Part shown: piece after piece, positions 47,286-55,567 of the stretch
How positions within the stretch are numbered: position 1 is the stretch's first letter
How the letters are laid out: each line of letters opens with the position of its first letter
NCBI RefSeq assembly: GCF_000487995.2
Contig: NZ_CP097562.1
Coordinates: 124,001 to 188,000 of the forward strand
Length of the DNA stretch: 64,000 bases
Direction of reading: 5' to 3'
From: Mucispirillum schaedleri ASF457
GTDB lineage: Bacteria; Chrysiogenota; Deferribacteres; Deferribacterales; Mucispirillaceae
Notes under the pieces: model-generated
What the model was told of the DNA's origin: nothing
The model's database searches: none
The model's input: only the letters and a program-made list of their open reading frames with translations
Made by a program: the position numbers and the translations under genes

Positions 47286-48257
47286 ATGGATAACAAAGAT
47301 ATAATTAATTTTGGAATAAATACTTTTCAAATAGAAATAGAAGCTATGAAAAAAGCTATGAACAGCTTATCAGAAAGTTTCGCTCAGGCTGTTAATATAA
47401 TTTTAGGCTGTAAAGGCAGAGTTGTGGTTATTGGAATGGGAAAATCAGGTATTATTGGTAAAAAAATAGCTGCAACATTAGCAAGCACAGGAACACCTGC
47501 TTTTTTTATGCATCCAGCAGAGGGTATGCATGGTGATTTAGGTATGCTTGTAAAAGGTGATGTGGTAATAGGTATCTCTAACAGTGGGGAAACTGACGAA
47601 ATGAAAGTGCTTTTGCCATTAATTAAAAGACTTGGTTCAAAATTAATTTCAATAGTTGGTAAGGCTGATTCTACATTAGGCAGAGAAAGCGACTGTATTC
47701 TTGATGCATCAGTTGGAAAAGAAGCATGTCCTTTAAACCTTGCACCCACTGCAAGTACGACTGTAGCTTTAGCAATAGGTGATGCTTTAGCTGTTGCTCT
47801 TGTTGAATGTCGTGGATTTAAAGCAGAAGATTTTGCAATGTTTCACCCATCAGGCTCACTTGGTAAAAGACTGCTTACTACAGTAGGTGACTTAATGCAC
47901 ACATGTGATGCTGTGCCTGTTGTAAATGAAAATGATACTGTAGAAAATGCTGTCAAAGAAATAAATGAGAAAAAATTTGGCTGCACTGCTGTTGTAGATA
48001 ATAATAATAAACTTACAGGTATTATAACTGATGGTGATTTAAGACGGGCTATATCTAAATATTCATCAGTTCATCAGTTAAAAGTTCCTGAAATTATGAC
48101 ACGCAGTCCTAAAATGATTGTAAAATATGAGCTTGCTGCAAAAGCTCTTCATATTATGGAAGAATATAAAATATCTTCATTATTTATTATTGATAAAGAG
48201 CAGCATCCTGAGGGTATAATTCATTTTCAGGATTTATTAAAGTTTGGATTAGTATAA
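47286..48257 (+). CDS. kdsD: D-arabinose 5-phosphate isomerase (KdsD/KpsF family)
   Basis: The enzyme makes arabinose-5-P, the Kdo precursor. The 323 residues have a SIS domain (GMGKSGIIGKKIAATLASTG, HGDLGML, ISNSGET) and a CBS pair in the C-terminal 120 residues. kdsA and kdsC, which often sit next to it, are not in this window. It lies 11 bases after pyrG and 3 before lptC. Confidence 0.94.
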   Translation: MDNKDIINFGINTFQIEIEAMKKAMNSLSESFAQAVNIILGCKGRVVVIGMGKSGIIGKKIAATLASTGTPAFFMHPAEGMHGDLGMLVKGDVVIGISNSGETDEMKVLLPLIKRLGSKLISIVGKADSTLGRESDCILDASVGKEACPLNLAPTASTTVALAIGDALAVALVECRGFKAEDFAMFHPSGSLGKRLLTTVGDLMHTCDAVPVVNENDTVENAVKEINEKKFGCTAVVDNNNKLTGIITDGDLRRAISKYSSVHQLKVPEIMTRSPKMIVKYELAAKALHIMEEYKISSLFIIDKEQHPEGIIHFQDLLKFGLV

Positions 48258-48260
48258 TCT

Positions 48261-48830
48261 ATGTTAACTTTTAAAGGCAGACGAAGAATAATTAATGTTT
48301 TTTTGGTTATTTCTCTGCTGATATTTGCTGTTGTTATAGTAGTTATCATTATAAGAGAAGATGAAGATATGGTTCCATATCAATCTGACCTTTTAAAAAA
48401 TATTGTTAAAATGAAAGAAATTGATTTATTATATGTTATTGATAATAATACATATGTAAAATTAAAATCTAAGCATGGTAATGTAAATATTATTGACTAC
48501 AATCTTGATTTAATTAACCTTGATTTACTTTATACCAGCAAAGATTTTGCAATTGATGCGAAGGCTTCACGAGGTGAATATCTTTCTCAAAGATTCTTAA
48601 AAGTTTATGATAATATAACTGGGCATATGGATAATATGACATTTACAACAGGTCCCTCTGGTATATTAGAATATGATTATACAGAAGGCAAAGGTATTGT
48701 TAAAAATGGTGTAACAATTTATCAGGATAATAATGCTATATCATCAAAAATTGTTGAATTTGATGCAAATAATAACTTTATTATCTTTAAAGATAATGTT
48801 ACAGTAGAATATAAACCATCTCAAGAATAA
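48261..48830 (+). CDS. lptC: LPS export protein LptC
   Basis: The 189-residue bitopic protein has one N-terminal helix (residues about 12-32) and a beta-rich periplasmic LptC fold with the pattern SKDFAIDAKASRGEYLS and LEYDYTEGKGIVKNGV. It passes LPS from LptBFG to LptA. Identity rests mainly on fold pattern and position before lptA and lptB. Confidence 0.85.
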   Translation: MLTFKGRRRIINVFLVISLLIFAVVIVVIIIREDEDMVPYQSDLLKNIVKMKEIDLLYVIDNNTYVKLKSKHGNVNIIDYNLDLINLDLLYTSKDFAIDAKASRGEYLSQRFLKVYDNITGHMDNMTFTTGPSGILEYDYTEGKGIVKNGVTIYQDNNAISSKIVEFDANNNFIIFKDNVTVEYKPSQE

Positions 48831-48836
48831 TGTAAT

Positions 48837-49346
48837 ATGGTGAATAATATGTATTATAACCATAAGTATTTTATAATATTAATACTTATTTTATCAGCAC
48901 CATTTTTTATGGGAGCAGATATAAAAAATAAAACTATCAAACCAACATCGCCTGTTAAAATACAGGCAAATGAGATGCGGTATTATGGAACTGAACGCAA
49001 ATCAACTTTTCATGGTAATGTGGTAGCTGTCAGTGATAACTATACACTTACTTCTGATGATATAGTAGTATTTCTTAATAAAGATATGGATGTTTCTAAA
49101 ATACAATGCACTGGAAATGTAAACTTTAAAAGTGATGATATTGTTTCTATTTCAAAAAGAGCAGATTTAGACCATAATAAAAAAGTTGCAGTTATTACTG
49201 GTGATGTAAAAGTATGGCAGGGTGAAAATTATCTTGAAGGTGAAAAAGTTTTTATATATTATGAAGAAGAACGCATTGTAGTTGATAAAGGAACAGAAAA
49301 ACGGGTAACAATAATATTTAAACCTGAAAATGAGGGTAAAAAATAG
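48837..49346 (+). CDS. lptA: LPS export periplasmic bridge protein LptA
   Basis: The 169-residue protein has a signal peptide (hydrophobic core FIILILILSAPFFM) and an OstA/LptA beta-jellyroll: PVKIQANEMRYYGTERKSTF, HGNVVAVSDNYTLTSDDI and AVITGDVKVWQGENYLEGEK. It forms the periplasmic LPS bridge. An internal ATG at 48849, with GGTGA 5 bases before it, is an alternative start. Its stop overlaps the lptB GTG. Confidence 0.9.
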   Translation: MVNNMYYNHKYFIILILILSAPFFMGADIKNKTIKPTSPVKIQANEMRYYGTERKSTFHGNVVAVSDNYTLTSDDIVVFLNKDMDVSKIQCTGNVNFKSDDIVSISKRADLDHNKKVAVITGDVKVWQGENYLEGEKVFIYYEEERIVVDKGTEKRVTIIFKPENEGKK

Positions 49347-50065
49347 TGGCTTTAGAAGTAAAAGACCTTAAAAAATCTTTTAAGAAAAGAACTGTTGTAA
49401 ATAGTGTTTCTTTAAATATAAGCAAAGGTGAAATTGTTGGGCTTCTTGGCCCAAATGGTGCAGGTAAAAGCACATCATTTTATATGATTGTAGGGCTTTT
49501 AAAACCAGAAAAAGGCTCTATCATATTAGATGGTGAAGATATTACTAAACTTCCAATGTATAAAAGATGTAAAGCTGGTATTGGTTATCTTCCACAGGAA
49601 GCATCAGTATTTAGAAAAATGACAGTGTATGATAATATTATGGCTGCATTAGAATTTACTTATGATAATAATAAAGTCAGGAAAGAAAGAGCAGATGTGC
49701 TTATAAGTGAATTTCACTTAAATCATGTTGCAAAGAGTTATGGATATGCTTTATCAGGTGGTGAGAGAAGGCGTGTAGAAATTGCCAGATGTTTAGCAAC
49801 TGAGCCTGATTTTATTCTGCTTGATGAACCTTTTGCAGGTATTGACCCTATCTCTGTTGCAGATATTCAAGAAATGGTATATTCTTTAAAAGACAGAGAT
49901 ATAGGTGTTTTAATTACTGACCATAATGTCCGTGATACATTAAAAATAACTGATAGAGGGTATATTATTACAGAAGGAAGTGTGCTTACACAGGGCTCAC
50001 CAAATGATATACTTTCAAATAAAGATGTAATTGATAAATATTTAGGAAAAGGATTTTCTATTTAA
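49346..50065 (+). CDS. lptB: LPS export ABC transporter ATPase LptB
   Basis: The 239 residues have Walker A GPNGAGKS (35-42), the YLPQEASVFRKMTVYDNI Q-loop region, signature LSGGERRRVEIARCL, Walker B LLDEPFAGIDP and the H-loop TDHNVRDTL; this wording is specific to LptB. The start is GTG at 49346 within TAGTG. LptF and LptG are not here. rpoN follows with a 1-base overlap, as in many Gram-negatives. Confidence 0.97.
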   Translation: MALEVKDLKKSFKKRTVVNSVSLNISKGEIVGLLGPNGAGKSTSFYMIVGLLKPEKGSIILDGEDITKLPMYKRCKAGIGYLPQEASVFRKMTVYDNIMAALEFTYDNNKVRKERADVLISEFHLNHVAKSYGYALSGGERRRVEIARCLATEPDFILLDEPFAGIDPISVADIQEMVYSLKDRDIGVLITDHNVRDTLKITDRGYIITEGSVLTQGSPNDILSNKDVIDKYLGKGFSI

Positions 50066-51537
50066 TGAATAATTTAAATCAGAATCTTGATATAAAAAAT
50101 ACACTGCAGACTACTGTTTTTATTACACCACAAATGAAACAGTCTCTTGCTATTCTGCAAATGCCAATAGTGGAGCTTGAGCAGGAGCTTTCTAATATTT
50201 TAGAAGAAAACCCTGTATTAGAAGCTGTTGAAGATGATGGCAGTGATGATTTATATGATTTTGATAATAATGAAAGTAATAATTTATCTGAAGATATAGA
50301 AGATACTCAGGATAAAGATAAAAATCTTGATAATCTTGTTGAAAAAGTTACTGGTGATGACTGGGAAGAATATATAGGATATGAAAAACTTGATGATATA
50401 AGTTATAAATCTACAAATGATGAAAATAGTTTTGATATAGAGCAGGTCATTGGTGCAAAAGAATCTCTTTATGAGCATTTAATGTATCAGTTAAATATTA
50501 ATATTATTGATAAAGAAGAAAGACTTATTGGTGAGTATATTATTGGTAATCTTTCAGAAGATGGATATTTTAGAATAGATATAAAAGATGCTTGCAGCGA
50601 ACTTAGTGTGGAAGAAAGTTTATTTGAAAAAGTTTTAGATATAATAAAAACTTTTACTCCATCAGGTATTGCATCATCCAGCCTGCAGGAATGTGTTATT
50701 GTTCAAATCAAAGATATGAACTGTGATGCTGTATATGTTGATTTAGCTGAAGAATTATTAGCTGGCTATTCTGCAGAACTTGCAGCTTTTAAATATGATG
50801 ATATATTAAAAGGTATGAGTATTGAAAGAGATACTTTTGATTATTTACTGCAGTTGATTAAAAAAACTGACCCGCGTCCCGGGCTTAATTTTTCAGGCAG
50901 TGATACAAAATTTATTACACCAGATGTTTTTATAGTGCCAAATGAAGAAAGTTTTGATATAATAGTTAATGAAAAAGGTATTCCTAATATAAGGCTTAAT
51001 AATTACTACATAAAAATGCTGCAGGGTAGTAATTTAGACAGCGAAGCAAAAACTTATATTAAGGATAAAGTAAAAAATGCTGTATGGGTAATTGAAAGCC
51101 TGCAAAAAAGGCAGAAAGCTATATATAAAGTTGTCAAATCTATTGTAGGTTTTCAGGGAGAATTTTTGCAGTATGGTATAAGTATGCTGAAACCTTTAAA
51201 ATTAAAAGATATTGCAGAATCTACAGGGCTTCATGAGTCAACAGTCAGCCGTGTAACTTCTGGTAAGTATGCTATGACAAAACATGGCTTGATAGAGCTT
51301 AAATCATTTTTTTCTAAAAGCCTTGAAAGTCAAGATGGCGATATGTCAATAGGTGTTATAAAACAAAAAATAAAAGAGCTGATTGACGAAGAAGATAAAG
51401 AAGTCTGTCTTTCCGACCAGCGAATAGTAGAGTTAATGGAAGAAAAAGGTATAAAAATTGCAAGACGCACTGTTGCGAAATATAGAGATGAGATGAATAT
51501 TCCAACAATGTCGCAAAGAAGAAGGCTAAGGAGGTAA
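50065..51537 (+). CDS. rpoN: RNA polymerase sigma-54 factor
   Basis: Sigma-54 directs enhancer-dependent transcription. The 490 residues have region I (TPQMKQSLAILQMPIVELEQEL), an acidic region II (about 60-110), a core-binding domain, an HTH (LKDIAESTGLHESTVSRV) and the RpoN box ARRTVAKYRD (466-475). It shares a transcript with lptB and hpf. A target -24/-12 promoter was not found in the window. Confidence 0.97.
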   Translation: MNNLNQNLDIKNTLQTTVFITPQMKQSLAILQMPIVELEQELSNILEENPVLEAVEDDGSDDLYDFDNNESNNLSEDIEDTQDKDKNLDNLVEKVTGDDWEEYIGYEKLDDISYKSTNDENSFDIEQVIGAKESLYEHLMYQLNINIIDKEERLIGEYIIGNLSEDGYFRIDIKDACSELSVEESLFEKVLDIIKTFTPSGIASSSLQECVIVQIKDMNCDAVYVDLAEELLAGYSAELAAFKYDDILKGMSIERDTFDYLLQLIKKTDPRPGLNFSGSDTKFITPDVFIVPNEESFDIIVNEKGIPNIRLNNYYIKMLQGSNLDSEAKTYIKDKVKNAVWVIESLQKRQKAIYKVVKSIVGFQGEFLQYGISMLKPLKLKDIAESTGLHESTVSRVTSGKYAMTKHGLIELKSFFSKSLESQDGDMSIGVIKQKIKELIDEEDKEVCLSDQRIVELMEEKGIKIARRTVAKYRDEMNIPTMSQRRRLRR

Positions 51538-51541
51538 TATT

Positions 51542-52081
51542 ATGAATATTACAGTTAATGCAAAACACATTACTCTTACAGATGCTATCAGAGATTATTC
51601 TGAAAAGAAAATCCAAAGAATAGCAAAATATTTTGATGATAAGATGGATATTCATGTTAATCTGAATGTTGAAAAAAATATGCATATTGCAGAAATATTT
51701 GTAAATGTAAAAGGAATGTTTTTAAAAGGGATAGAAAAATCTGAAGATATGTATGCTTCTATTGATATGGCTGTTGATAAAATAGAAAGGCAGGTTGTCA
51801 AATATAAAGAAAAACTTATATCTCGTAAAAATATAGAAAACAGAGAATCTATGGAAGATTTAAAACTTAGTGTTTATGACTATAATGAAGAACATGCCAT
51901 AGAAGAACCAACTGTTGTTATTTCTAAACAAATACCAGCAAAACCAATGGATATTGAAGAAGCTATTATGCAGATGGATTTAATGAATAAAAACTTTTTT
52001 GTTTTCCGCAATGCAGAAAATTCTGAAATTAATGTTGTCTATAAAAGAGACGACGGTAAAGTTGGTATTATTGAACCATAA
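51542..52081 (+). CDS. hpf: Ribosome hibernation promoting factor, long form
   Basis: The 179 residues have the N-terminal RaiA/HPF domain (VNAKHITLTDAIRDYSEKKI) and a C-terminal dimerisation domain (KPMDIEEAIMQMDLMNKNFFVF), the long form that pairs 70S into 100S ribosomes. A strong AAGGAGG at the end of rpoN precedes the ATG. A terminator follows. Confidence 0.95.
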   Translation: MNITVNAKHITLTDAIRDYSEKKIQRIAKYFDDKMDIHVNLNVEKNMHIAEIFVNVKGMFLKGIEKSEDMYASIDMAVDKIERQVVKYKEKLISRKNIENRESMEDLKLSVYDYNEEHAIEEPTVVISKQIPAKPMDIEEAIMQMDLMNKNFFVFRNAENSEINVVYKRDDGKVGIIEP

Positions 52082-52096
52082 TAATATGAATGATAT

Positions 52097-52126
52097 AAGT
52101 GTGGCTGAAAATCAGTCACACTTTTT
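52097..52126 (+). terminator. Rho-independent terminator after hpf
   Basis: AAGTGTGGCTGA, loop AAA and TCAGTCACACTT pair over 12 positions with one G-U, followed by a T run. It ends the long 32841-52081 gene run and splits rapZ from rpoN-hpf. Confidence 0.93.
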
Positions 52127-52163
52127 ATAATATTTATTTAATCCTTGATTTACAGGAATTTTT

Positions 52164-53009
52164 ATGAATAACCTTTCCATAATAATCATAACAGGTCTTT
52201 CTGGTGCAGGTAAATCTCATGCTGCAAAAGTATTTGAAGATTTAGGATATTATACTATTGATAATGTGCCGCTGCCTATTCTTGAAAAAGTAGTAGAACT
52301 TTTTTATAGTCTAGATAATGGTATTACAAAGGTAGCTTTTGTTATAGATTCAAGAGCAAAAGATATCAATTTAGTTTATCAGTTTATTAAGATGCTTAAA
52401 GACAAATACAATGCAACATCTATTTTTATGGATGCATCAAGTGAAACTTTAATTAAAAGGTATAAAGAAACAAGACGCAAACATCCATTAGGAAGTGATG
52501 TTTCAGAATCTATTAAAAAAGAAATTACATTGATGGGTAATGTAAAAGATATTTCTGATATTGTTTTAAATACTGATAATAAAAGTATTCATGATTTAAC
52601 AAAAGAAATAATCAGTATTTTTGCTATACATGCAAATGATTTTATAGTTACACTGCAGTCTTTTGGGTTTAAAAATGGTGTGCCTACTGATGCAGATATG
52701 ATGTTTGATGTCCGTTTTATGCGTAACCCGCATTTTGACGATGGTCTTAGAACTATGACAGGCTTAAATGAGGAAGTGCAGGAGTATGTGAAAGCTGATG
52801 AAAGTTATCATAAATTTATGGAAAAGCTTACAGATATGGTGAATATGCTTATTCCTTTATATGTTATAGAGGGTAAAAAATATTTTAATATATCTATTGG
52901 CTGCACAGGTGGAAAACACAGGTCTGTAACTGTTGTTGAAAATTTAGCAGCTGCATTATCTAATAATTCATGTAATATAAGGATTAAACACAGAGATATT
53001 GATAAATAA
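52164..53009 (+). CDS. rapZ: RNase adapter / nucleotide-binding protein RapZ
   Basis: The 281 residues have Walker A GLSGAGKS (11-18), DNVPLPIL, the DVRFMRNPHF motif and the C-terminal GCTGGKHRSV. In enterics RapZ directs RNase E to small RNAs controlling GlcN-6-P synthesis; here its partner is unknown. It follows rpoN-hpf as in many genomes, but no hprK or ptsN lies between them. Confidence 0.95.
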   Translation: MNNLSIIIITGLSGAGKSHAAKVFEDLGYYTIDNVPLPILEKVVELFYSLDNGITKVAFVIDSRAKDINLVYQFIKMLKDKYNATSIFMDASSETLIKRYKETRRKHPLGSDVSESIKKEITLMGNVKDISDIVLNTDNKSIHDLTKEIISIFAIHANDFIVTLQSFGFKNGVPTDADMMFDVRFMRNPHFDDGLRTMTGLNEEVQEYVKADESYHKFMEKLTDMVNMLIPLYVIEGKKYFNISIGCTGGKHRSVTVVENLAAALSNNSCNIRIKHRDIDK

Positions 53010-53026
53010 AGATTAAAGGGTTTGAT

Positions 53027-53428
53027 ATGGTAATTGTTATATTAACACATGGAATGTTTGGTGAGGAGCTTCTTCATGCTGCTGAAATGATTATTGGAAG
53101 GCAGGATAAAGTAGAAGTTATATCTATACAAGGTGGAGTATCAATGAATGATGCTTCTTTAAAATTAGAGGATATTTTAAAGCAGTATAAAATGGAATGC
53201 TGTCTTGTATTTACAGATATGTTTGGAGGAAGTCCTTCTAATATCTCAATGGCATATTTAGATAAAGATATGGTTGAAGTTATATCTGGCGTTAATCTGC
53301 CAATGCTTTTAAAAGCATTCACTATGCGTATGGATAGTTCTAACACTCTTGACCAAATAGCTAAAGAATCAGCAGCAGCTGGACGAAATAGTATAAAAGT
53401 TGCAGGAGAATTACTTAATACAAAATGA
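53027..53428 (+). CDS. PTS mannose-class EIIA
   Basis: The 133-residue EIIA-Man fold protein has the phospho-acceptor His8 in LTHGMFGEELL and FTDMFGGSPSN. It accepts phosphate from HPr. It overlaps the EIIB start by 4 bases. Together with the next five genes it forms a full phosphorelay. Confidence 0.93.
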   Translation: MVIVILTHGMFGEELLHAAEMIIGRQDKVEVISIQGGVSMNDASLKLEDILKQYKMECCLVFTDMFGGSPSNISMAYLDKDMVEVISGVNLPMLLKAFTMRMDSSNTLDQIAKESAAAGRNSIKVAGELLNTK

Positions 53429-53901
53429 AACATATAATATACAGAGTAGATGATAGATTTATACATGGTCAGGTATTAGAGGGCTGGGTAAATTATCTGC
53501 ATATTAAAGATATTATGATTGTTAATGATATTATAGCTAATGATAGTATTCGTGCATCTATTTATCAAAGCACTCTTCCTTCTGGCTCAAAATTCTCTGT
53601 ATATACTGTAAATGATTTTTGTGAGAAGAAACCTTATCTTAAAAACAAGAAAAAATTTACATTAATTTTGCTTGGCTCTGTTGATGATTTATTAAAAATA
53701 AAAGAAACTTTTTCATCAAATATATATTTTAATATAGGCTGTGTTGCAGATATCACTCATGAGGTTTGTATTAATGACAGTGTATTTTTATCATTAAATG
53801 ATTTTCAAAAATTACAAATTTTATCTGAAAATTATGATATTTACTTCCATAAAGTGCCGTGGGAAAAGCCTGTAATTTTTTCCAATCATAAAAGAGCGTA
53901 G
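53425..53901 (+). CDS. PTS mannose/sorbose-class EIIB
   Basis: The 158 residues carry RVDDRFIHGQVLEGWV with the phosphorylated His14, the family's active site. It passes phosphate to sugar bound by the IIC-IID complex. Sugar specificity cannot be read. Confidence 0.93.
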   Translation: MKHIIYRVDDRFIHGQVLEGWVNYLHIKDIMIVNDIIANDSIRASIYQSTLPSGSKFSVYTVNDFCEKKPYLKNKKKFTLILLGSVDDLLKIKETFSSNIYFNIGCVADITHEVCINDSVFLSLNDFQKLQILSENYDIYFHKVPWEKPVIFSNHKRA

Positions 53902-53908
53902 GTGCTGT

Positions 53909-54592
53909 ATGGGAGAAATATCTATTTGGCAGATAATATTTCTTATTATTTTTTCAGGGTTTATTTCAGTAGACAGGTTTGCAGGTTTAAACATAATGAT
54001 TTCCCGACCTATTATAGTTTCTGGAATTATTGGTATAGTATTTAATGATATTTATGCAGCACTGATGATAGGGCTTATATTTGAATTTATTGGCATGCTT
54101 GAAGTGCCTGTTGGGACAACTATTGTTCATGATGATTCATTTGGAGGTTATGCTGGAGCATCTGCTGTTCTTATTGGATATGTAAGCCCTGATGCTTTTA
54201 ATATTTTGACTGTCATTTTTATTGTTTCTCTTTTAATATATCCTGTTACTTTATCAGATAAATGGTTTAGAGAAATAAACAGATACCTTGTCCAAAAAAG
54301 TGTTGTTAATAATAAAGCAGGCAATGAAAATGAACTGATTGCTTTAGGAATTTTTTTAGCTTTTGTTCGTGGTGTTATAGTTTATAATGCAGGACTTATT
54401 ATTGTTTTAATATTTATCAATATTATGAATAATTTTGAGATTTATTTTACTGATCTTTATAAGCCAGTTGTTGCTCTGATAATTATAGCTGCTTTTATGT
54501 CTGGTTATTTATTAAGGTTTTTGATTATTAATAGAATATATAAAGTATTGCTGCTGGCATTAGGTATAGCTGCAGGCTGGTGGATAATATGA
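53909..54592 (+). CDS. PTS mannose/sorbose-class EIIC
   Basis: The 227-residue polytopic protein has about six hydrophobic segments, with SVDRFAGLNIMISRPIIVSG and FEFIGMLEVPVGTT typical of IIC-Man. It forms the substrate channel with IID. Its TGA overlaps the IID ATG by 4 bases. Confidence 0.88.
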   Translation: MGEISIWQIIFLIIFSGFISVDRFAGLNIMISRPIIVSGIIGIVFNDIYAALMIGLIFEFIGMLEVPVGTTIVHDDSFGGYAGASAVLIGYVSPDAFNILTVIFIVSLLIYPVTLSDKWFREINRYLVQKSVVNNKAGNENELIALGIFLAFVRGVIVYNAGLIIVLIFINIMNNFEIYFTDLYKPVVALIIIAAFMSGYLLRFLIINRIYKVLLLALGIAAGWWII

Positions 54593-55293
54593 GAAAATTA
54601 ATTATATTTCCAACGCTTTTAAAAAGTTTGTTTTATCAGGGCAACTGGAATATTACAAATATGCAGGGAACTGGTTTCAGATGGCTTTTAAAAGATTTTT
54701 TTAGAAATAATAAAACAGAACTGCCGTCAGATTTTGATTCTTCACCACTTTATTATTTTAATACAAACCCTTATTTAGTGACTTTTATTTTAGGTCTTTT
54801 ATTAAAAGAAACTCAGGAAAAAAGTAAAATAGGGGATTATGATAAAATTTATTCATCAGCTTTGGCAGCATTAGGTGATACTTTTTTTTGGCATTCATTA
54901 AGACCTTTTGCTTTTTTTGTTTCAATATGGGCAATAGTAGTAAATCCTGTATTATTAATAATTTTATACCTTGTTGTTTTTAATTTATTTAACATAGTTT
55001 TTAGAGTGCTTGGTTTTTATTATGGATATACATTTGGTGCAAATGTAATATTTTTATTTAATAAAATAGGCTTTAACAGGTGGAGCACTGTTTTTGATGC
55101 AATGACTACATTTATGGCAGGAATTGTAATAGCTTATTTGATTAAATATCAATATTACGAAGGATTTATACATTTTGTTAAATTAGTTTTATTATTTATT
55201 GTAGGCATAATAATTTCTAAATGGGTGAGAGGACCACTTGAATTAATAATTGTAACTACAATACTTGGAGTGCTGTTATTGTTTGGAGTGTAA
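54589..55293 (+). CDS. PTS mannose-class EIID
   Basis: The 234 residues include the IID-like SLFYQGNWNITNMQGTGFRW N-terminus and GDTFFWHSLRPF, with C-terminal hydrophobic helices. I start at ATG 54589, overlapping the IIC stop (ATGA). It is shorter than E. coli ManZ (about 280) in its soluble part. Confidence 0.85.
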   Translation: MRKLIIFPTLLKSLFYQGNWNITNMQGTGFRWLLKDFFRNNKTELPSDFDSSPLYYFNTNPYLVTFILGLLLKETQEKSKIGDYDKIYSSALAALGDTFFWHSLRPFAFFVSIWAIVVNPVLLIILYLVVFNLFNIVFRVLGFYYGYTFGANVIFLFNKIGFNRWSTVFDAMTTFMAGIVIAYLIKYQYYEGFIHFVKLVLLFIVGIIISKWVRGPLELIIVTTILGVLLLFGV

Positions 55294-55294
55294 T

Positions 55295-55567
55295 ATGAGC
55301 TATACATTTGAAGCAGTTATTAAAAATAAATTAGGAATACATGCACGCATTGCTGCATTATTGGTAAAAACTGTTAATAAATATGATGCAGAAGCATATA
55401 TAGTTTTTCATGGTGATAAAGTGAATATAAAGCATTTAATAGATGTTATATCTTTATCTATTACTCAGAACTCTGTAGTAGAAATAAATATTTATGGAAA
55501 AGAAGCTGCTCAGTGCAGTGAAGAATTGCAGCAATTAATAGAGAATAGTTTTGGAGAAATGTCTTGA
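55295..55567 (+). CDS. PTS phosphocarrier HPr
   Basis: The 90 residues have the phospho-His16 site LGIHARIA; the usual Pro after Arg is Ile. The regulatory Ser46 position, in the K-S-L/I segment, is His47 here (VNIKHLIDV), so serine phosphorylation by HPr kinase is not possible there. I start at ATG 55295 directly after the IID stop; an earlier frame start would overlap IID. It overlaps ptsI by 4 bases. Confidence 0.92.
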   Translation: MSYTFEAVIKNKLGIHARIAALLVKTVNKYDAEAYIVFHGDKVNIKHLIDVISLSITQNSVVEINIYGKEAAQCSEELQQLIENSFGEMS

